Below, piece after piece: positions 60,441 to 64,000 of a stretch of DNA of 64,000 bases (position 1 is the first letter of the stretch; each line of letters begins with the position of its first letter). This DNA comes from Candidatus Obscuribacter phosphatis (lineage in GTDB: Bacteria; Cyanobacteriota; Vampirovibrionia; Obscuribacterales; Obscuribacteraceae): NCBI GenBank assembly GCA_001899315.1, contig MOYA01000001.1:2259819-2323818 (forward strand), read 5' to 3'. The position numbers were made by a program, and so were the translations under genes. The notes under the pieces are model-generated. The model saw only the letters and a program-made list of their open reading frames with translations, made no database searches and was not told the origin of the DNA.

Positions 60441-61217
60441 TCAATATGGGGCTATTGTGAATTTGGCTTTCTGGCCGGTTGCTGAAGGTATTCGATTACC
60501 GTATCTAATTGCTGTAGCTTGGGCATTGGGGAGGTTGGGGCAGCGAGAGGCGCCGTTCATTCCTCCGTTGGTTCTTGCTCTGGGACCATCTTGCGAAATC
60601 TGCGGCATTGTCTGCACATCAGGCTTGCAGGCGGGACTTTCTCCGAAGTCAAAAACGTAGCTCTTATTTCCGTTTATGTTGCGACCATGATCTTGGGTTT
60701 TCTGCGAGTCCCATCTACATATAGGAGCACTGCCCGAGATTCCACCGCCTGGATTGATAGTTGTCCATGTGGCGGGAGGATAGGCACCACCGTTATTCTC
60801 GCGAATCATCCCCGGGTCGTAGTCGCCGGAAGGCGGCGGAGTCAGATACGGAGCAGCATAAGCGTTGACAGTGTCCTTATCTCCACCCATGACAGGCGGC
60901 ACAAAAAGAGCACTGGGCGGCGGGCAAGGGGCACCATAGTGTCCCGGTGTGACAGGCGGGGGGCAGAAGCCGTCGCCGATGGGCGGAGGCTGACCCTCAC
61001 CTACATAGCCATAAGCAGGAGCATTAGGTGTAGTCGGAATAAGCGGCGACTTTATTGTCGTCAGAACATCAGATTCACCATAAGCCATGGCCGCATCAGG
61101 CAAGCCCACAAGTACAAGAGCGAAAAGACCGGCAAAGACCAATCGGGACAGATTGAAACAGCGGCTCAACTTAGCCGACTCTTTGTTTGCAATCAATCTC
61201 TCACTCAATCTAAGCAC
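60441..61217 (-). CDS. Secreted Pro/Gly-rich protein, paralogue 2
   Basis: The 258-residue product has a hydrophobic N-terminal segment (LVFAGLFALVLVGLPDAAMA, about residues 26-45) as signal. Its core repeats the PLIP...GEGQPPPIGDG...PPPVTPG-YGAP block of the gene at 59397, and both proteins later have an Asp/Arg/Gly segment. Cys-containing PPP-rich loops (FCPPPVTPG, GAPCPPP) are special to this copy. It is the first gene of the minus-strand secretion region. No known domain. A start at an internal Met would shorten the signal, so the N-terminus is not certain. Confidence 0.6.
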   Translation of the reverse strand: MLRLSERLIANKESAKLSRCFNLSRLVFAGLFALVLVGLPDAAMAYGESDVLTTIKSPLIPTTPNAPAYGYVGEGQPPPIGDGFCPPPVTPGHYGAPCPPPSALFVPPVMGGDKDTVNAYAAPYLTPPPSGDYDPGMIRENNGGAYPPATWTTINPGGGISGSAPICRWDSQKTQDHGRNINGNKSYVFDFGESPACKPDVQTMPQISQDGPRARTNGGMNGASRCPNLPNAQATAIRYGNRIPSATGQKAKFTIAPY

Positions 61218-61781
61218 TGCCTTTACCTATATCTGCGCTTGCGTCCTTACACATAGACGTGACAATACAGTAAAGGTTGGGGGCGCCGTTGTCTTGGGTG
61301 TACCTACGTAGTACCCCCCCGGTTTTTCCCACTCTGGCGAAAGATTCATATATAAGGAAGCCCTTCGCCGAAAACCTGGCCTCAGAAAGTCCGATTGCTG
61401 AAGCCCGCACAGCTGGCGTATATATTAAACATATTTACTTAGATTCGAGTGCCGGTCCTGCCATTAACTGAATGGCGAGGACAAGCTTGCCAGGCTCCCC
61501 TTCTGGAGAAACCCACTTGCCAAGAAATGATTTTCACGTGACCGCTACCAGGGGCGATACCATACGAATTAATCTTAACTGCTTAACAAATCGCTCTTCA
61601 GCGTCTCATAAAATAGAGAAAAAAGCGTTGTCACCACAGGCAGTATCGCCGCAAAATATGCAAAATACACCACTTACGGTGCTGGCAAGTGGTTGTTAAT
61701 ATAGGCACCATTGGCAATGGCAAATTTTCTTTTACAAAATCGTGCTTTGTCGGTATTATAGGTGCAAGAAAGGGGGCGCCT
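61218..61781. other. 564-bp divergent intergenic region
   Basis: No convincing gene lies here. TTCCC at 61326-61330, N8, GAAAG is a half-match to the dyad seen at 57197 and 59341, at a similar distance (about 110 bp) from the gene start at 61217, but no good -35/-10 accompanies it. The dyad ACCACTT (61669-61675), N11, AAGTGGT (61687-61693) lies about 40 bp upstream of the plus-strand promoter at 61731 and may be an operator for the coiled-coil gene. Confidence 0.4.
61731..61759 (+). promoter_or_regulatory. Promoter for the coiled-coil protein gene
   Basis: TTTACA at 61731-61736 and TATTAT at 61754-61759 are separated by exactly 17 bp, close to sigma-70 consensus. The expected start near 61766 would leave a leader of only about 16 bases before the GTG at 61782, with AAGGGGG just inside it. 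This supports the GTG start over an upstream in-frame ATG at 61689, which lies before the promoter. Confidence 0.6.
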
Positions 61782-62399
61782 GTGAGCACTCAAAGATCAA
61801 ATACTGCGGAAACCCAGGATTTCTTTACCAGCCAGAGTCCGGCTCAGCACAAAGAAGTAGTCGACCTTGAGGGTCTTGACCATGTCTTTAAATGGGCATC
61901 AGAGACGGTATCAGATGGTGAAGAAGACAAAAGAGTAAGGCAAGCGCGCGATAATCGCATGCGCAAGCAAGTACTCGAGATCATTGAAGACTATAAAGAG
62001 CAAAAAATAGTCTCGAAAAGTCAGGACGAAGTTGCCTACTTGCAAAGACGAGTTATTGCTCTTCTCACAAAGCTGCAAGAACTAACAGAAGAAAATTCAA
62101 CCATTAAGCAAGTAATGGTCAGTCAGTTCTGGGCCGTACAAAAGATTCCTCACCTAGAAGCCCAAGTCAAGGTTCTCCAGGCTGTTGAATACGAGAAAGA
62201 GGCAGCTGTCAAAGAAAGACGCTATCTCATGGACGCTCTAGCCAAACTCAAGGTGGAAAGAGATTATCTGGAAGACATACTTGAGACTGTTGAAAACGAA
62301 AATACAAGACTCTCTGAAATTCTTAGAGAAACTAGAGCCGAAGTAACCACACTAAAAGCTCGCAAATGGTGGCACTTTTTTCTACCTAAGACGAAATAA
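61782..62399 (+). CDS. Cytosolic coiled-coil protein of unknown function
   Basis: The 205-residue product is mostly helical: a polar N-terminal 40 residues, then charged Arg/Lys/Glu heptads (about 50-190) such as DRNRMRKQVLEIIEDYKEQK-like and VERDYLEDILETVENENTRL segments, ending in KWWHFFLPKTK. The WW/HFF tail could bind a membrane or partner. No family is recognised. I chose GTG 61782 because of the ribosome site and promoter. It ends 44 bp before a strong terminator and converges on rarA. Confidence 0.6.
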   Translation: MSTQRSNTAETQDFFTSQSPAQHKEVVDLEGLDHVFKWASETVSDGEEDKRVRQARDNRMRKQVLEIIEDYKEQKIVSKSQDEVAYLQRRVIALLTKLQELTEENSTIKQVMVSQFWAVQKIPHLEAQVKVLQAVEYEKEAAVKERRYLMDALAKLKVERDYLEDILETVENENTRLSEILRETRAEVTTLKARKWWHFFLPKTK

Positions 62400-62442
62400 G
62401 ACCTAATCCATCCAAATTAAGTCATCGTCCATGGTCATAAAG

Positions 62443-62479
62443 TTTAAAAGGAGGTTTGCTCGGCAAACCTCCTTTTAAA
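62443..62479. terminator. Bidirectional terminator between the coiled-coil gene and rarA
   Basis: A perfect 17-bp stem, TTTAAAAGGAGGTTTGC paired with its complement, with a 3-base loop TCG. A and T tracts are built into the stem ends, so it works on both strands. The rarA stop codon (62475-62477 on the minus strand) lies inside the right arm. Confidence 0.85.
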
Positions 62480-63773
62480 TATCTTTCAATGCCTTGGCAA
62501 TTTTTCCCTCAAAACCTCTCGGCTTAGGCACATAGTATTTGCGTCCTTTCAGCTCCGCCGGCAAACATTCCATATCGGCCCTACCCTCTTCAAAATCGTG
62601 AGCATACTTATAGCCTTTGCCATAGCCGACTTCATCCATCAACTTAGTAGGGGCGTTGCGCAAATGCAAAGGCACAGGATGCTGCATCATATTTAGTGCA
62701 TCTTGGGCGGCGGCCTTGTAGGCAGTGTAGACCGCATTAGACTTGGGAGCCAGAGCCATATAGACAACAGCCTGGGCTAGCGCCAACTTACCCTCCGGCA
62801 TACCAATAAATTCGACTGCCTGCATGGCAGCGACAGCCTGAGTGAGAGCCTGCGGCGCAGCCAGTCCGATATCTTCCGAAGCAAAACGCACTAAGCGCCT
62901 AGCAACAAATAAGGGCTCCTCTCCGGCTTCCAGCATCCTAGCCAGCCAGTACAAACTAGCCTGCACATCAGAGTTGCGAATTGATTTATGCAAAGCCGAA
63001 ATGAGATTGTAGTGATTCTCACCGTCCTTGTCATATTTGAGAATGGCTTGCTGCACTGCTGATTTGATTTCAGCTTCGCTTATTTCATCTTTACCTCTTT
63101 TGCTAGCAAGCTTAGCCGCCAACTCAAGTGAATTCAAAGCGGTACGGGCATCACCTGAGGCATATGAGGCAATCAGCTTGAGCACATCATCAGAAGCCTT
63201 GAGATTAAACTCGCCAATGCCTCTTTCAGGCAGAGCCAGAGCCGACCTCATAATTTTGAGCAAGGCTTCAAGCGAAAGCTCTTCCATGACGAAGACCTTC
63301 AGCCTCGATAAAAGAGCCGAATTTATTTCAAAAGAAGGATTCTCGGTTGTAGCACCAACCAAAACGATTGTGCCGTTTTCTACATAAGGCAAGAAAGCGT
63401 CTTGCTGAGCCTTGTTGAAGCGGTGAATCTCGTCTACAAAAAGAATTGTGCGTCGGCTTTCCAGATTCATAAAAGCCTCTGCTTCAGCCATAACCGCCTT
63501 GATTTCCTTAATGCCCGAAGTAACAGCAGAAAAGGAAACCCATTTGCTGTCTGTCTTTGTGGCGATGATGCGAGCAAGAGTGGTTTTGCCTACTCCGGGC
63601 GGTCCCCAGAGTATGAAAGAGCTTATTGAACCTTGAGCCAGCATGGTCTGCAGGACGCCGCCTTCCTCTAAGAGTTTTTCCTGCCCAAAATACTCATCAA
63701 GCGTGCGAGGTCTCATACGCTCAGCTAAGGGCGGTTTATTTAGAGAACTGGCTTGAAACAAACTTTGCGCCAT
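62475..63773 (-). CDS. rarA: Replication-associated recombination protein A
   Basis: The 432-residue AAA+ ATPase has the RarA/MgsA/WRNIP1 start [15 protein letters not shown], Walker [10 protein letters not shown] at 57-65, Walker [14 protein letters not shown] and [19 protein letters not shown] with sensor 1 and the arginine finger region. The C-terminal half has [14 protein letters not shown] and [13 protein letters not shown] segments of the family's tetramerisation domain, ending in [11 protein letters not shown]. RarA acts at stalled replication forks and in recombination. The stop lies inside a terminator stem. It is preceded by a 33-residue microprotein gene. Confidence 0.95.
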   Translation of the reverse strand: MAQSLFQASSLNKPPLAERMRPRTLDEYFGQEKLLEEGGVLQTMLAQGSISSFILWGPPGVGKTTLARIIATKTDSKWVSFSAVTSGIKEIKAVMAEAEAFMNLESRRTILFVDEIHRFNKAQQDAFLPYVENGTIVLVGATTENPSFEINSALLSRLKVFVMEELSLEALLKIMRSALALPERGIGEFNLKASDDVLKLIASYASGDARTALNSLELAAKLASKRGKDEISEAEIKSAVQQAILKYDKDGENHYNLISALHKSIRNSDVQASLYWLARMLEAGEEPLFVARRLVRFASEDIGLAAPQALTQAVAAMQAVEFIGMPEGKLALAQAVVYMALAPKSNAVYTAYKAAAQDALNMMQHPVPLHLRNAPTKLMDEVGYGKGYKYAHDFEEGRADMECLPAELKGRKYYVPKPRGFEGKIAKALKDI

Positions 63774-63776
63774 TTC

Positions 63777-63878
63777 TTACTGAAACAAGACCCAGGTGGC
63801 GGGAATCAATGAACCCAAGAAGATGAAAATCATGAGCCAGATTATTGCTTGTTTGCTGTTCTTGAAAATTTTGGACAT
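63777..63878 (-). CDS. Single-helix microprotein upstream of rarA
   Basis: On the minus strand ATG at 63878 opens 33 codons ending TAA at 63777-63779, three bases before the rarA ATG. The product has a basic start (SKIFKNSKQ) and one hydrophobic helix (AIIWLMIFIFLGSLIPATW, residues 11-29). The ribosome site is weak (an A-rich run rather than GGAGG). Small membrane peptides are common in bacteria, but with one helix and no further evidence this remains tentative. Confidence 0.4.
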   Translation of the reverse strand: MSKIFKNSKQAIIWLMIFIFLGSLIPATWVLFQ

Positions 63879-64000
63879 CTTTTTTGCTTTTGGAAATTGC
63901 GGCGACTTTGAATCTTACCACCTACCAGACTTTGAAGGATGAGTAGCCCTTCAAACCCAAGCTATCCATAAACCAGGTTGGGGTTGTTATTGCCCAGGCT

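Noticed and set aside
63962..64000. Possible 3' end of a minus-strand gene at the right edge
   Set aside because: Only about 12 codons ending in NPNLVYG are visible before the stop, too few to separate from chance.

Overview
The window reads as chromosomal DNA from a non-photosynthetic, probably diderm bacterium. Signs of an outer envelope include secreted proteins with TonB-C-like domains, a FecR-like protein and lipid or sugar transferases. An LL-diaminopimelate aminotransferase, a PATAN/DUF4388 protein, a BT1-type transporter and a large type IV secretion locus would fit the Melainabacteria/Vampirovibrionia side of the Cyanobacteriota (for example Obscuribacterales). That placement is an inference from gene content, not a proof. 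Coding density is high and the strands alternate in short blocks.

Positions 1-28,900 are mostly housekeeping and lineage-specific genes. They include a HerA/DUF87-type ATPase, a FecR-like secreted protein overlapping a GT-C glycosyltransferase, PlsC, an NCS1 permease, an HI0933-type flavoprotein, two TonB-C-like secreted proteins, a DUF4253 protein, an ArnT-like glycosyltransferase and dapL with its terminator. Next come a DUF4388 protein with a degenerate GGDEF-like domain directly followed by a large N6-adenine DNA methyltransferase, a 3-hydroxyacyl-CoA dehydrogenase, an OppF-type ATPase, a replication-relaxation protein and a BT1-like MFS transporter. Several intergenic regions carry short tandem duplications that look like operators.

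Positions 29,195-42,879 hold the most unusual content: twelve co-directional, often overlapping genes that look like one operon. They encode an aspartyl-hydroxylase-like 2OG oxygenase, a ParB/Srx-fold protein resembling free-serine kinases (SbnI/SerK), two paralogous CooC-like ATPases, a Y4yA/SbnH-type PLP decarboxylase, an SbnA-type PLP synthase fused to a rhodanese domain, a SufS-like desulfurase that keeps its catalytic Cys, a CrtI-like flavoprotein, a GNAT-like protein, a Fur-family regulator and two SAM methyltransferases. My reading is a metal-responsive pathway that makes an amino-acid-derived, possibly sulfur-containing, metal ligand or cofactor. It has counterparts of SbnA, SbnH and SbnI but no NIS synthetase. 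I do not recognise it as a described system. A serpin gene converges on its 3' end.

Positions 44,052-61,217, all on the minus strand, form a type IV secretion locus. In transcription order it has two paralogous secreted Pro/Gly-rich proteins, two more secreted proteins, a pilin-like small protein followed by repeats and hairpins, a roughly 1,780-residue VirB6/TrbL-like protein with a huge low-complexity middle, a DUF2225 protein, a PrgI/VirB3-like protein, a VirB4 ATPase, a VirB8-like protein and a VirD4/TraD-like coupling ATPase. Two promoters in this locus share a TTCCC-N8-GGGAA dyad 8-9 bp upstream of the -35 box, which suggests a common activator. The window ends with a coiled-coil gene, a strong bidirectional terminator and rarA. 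I saw no rRNA, tRNA, CRISPR array, transposase or integrase.
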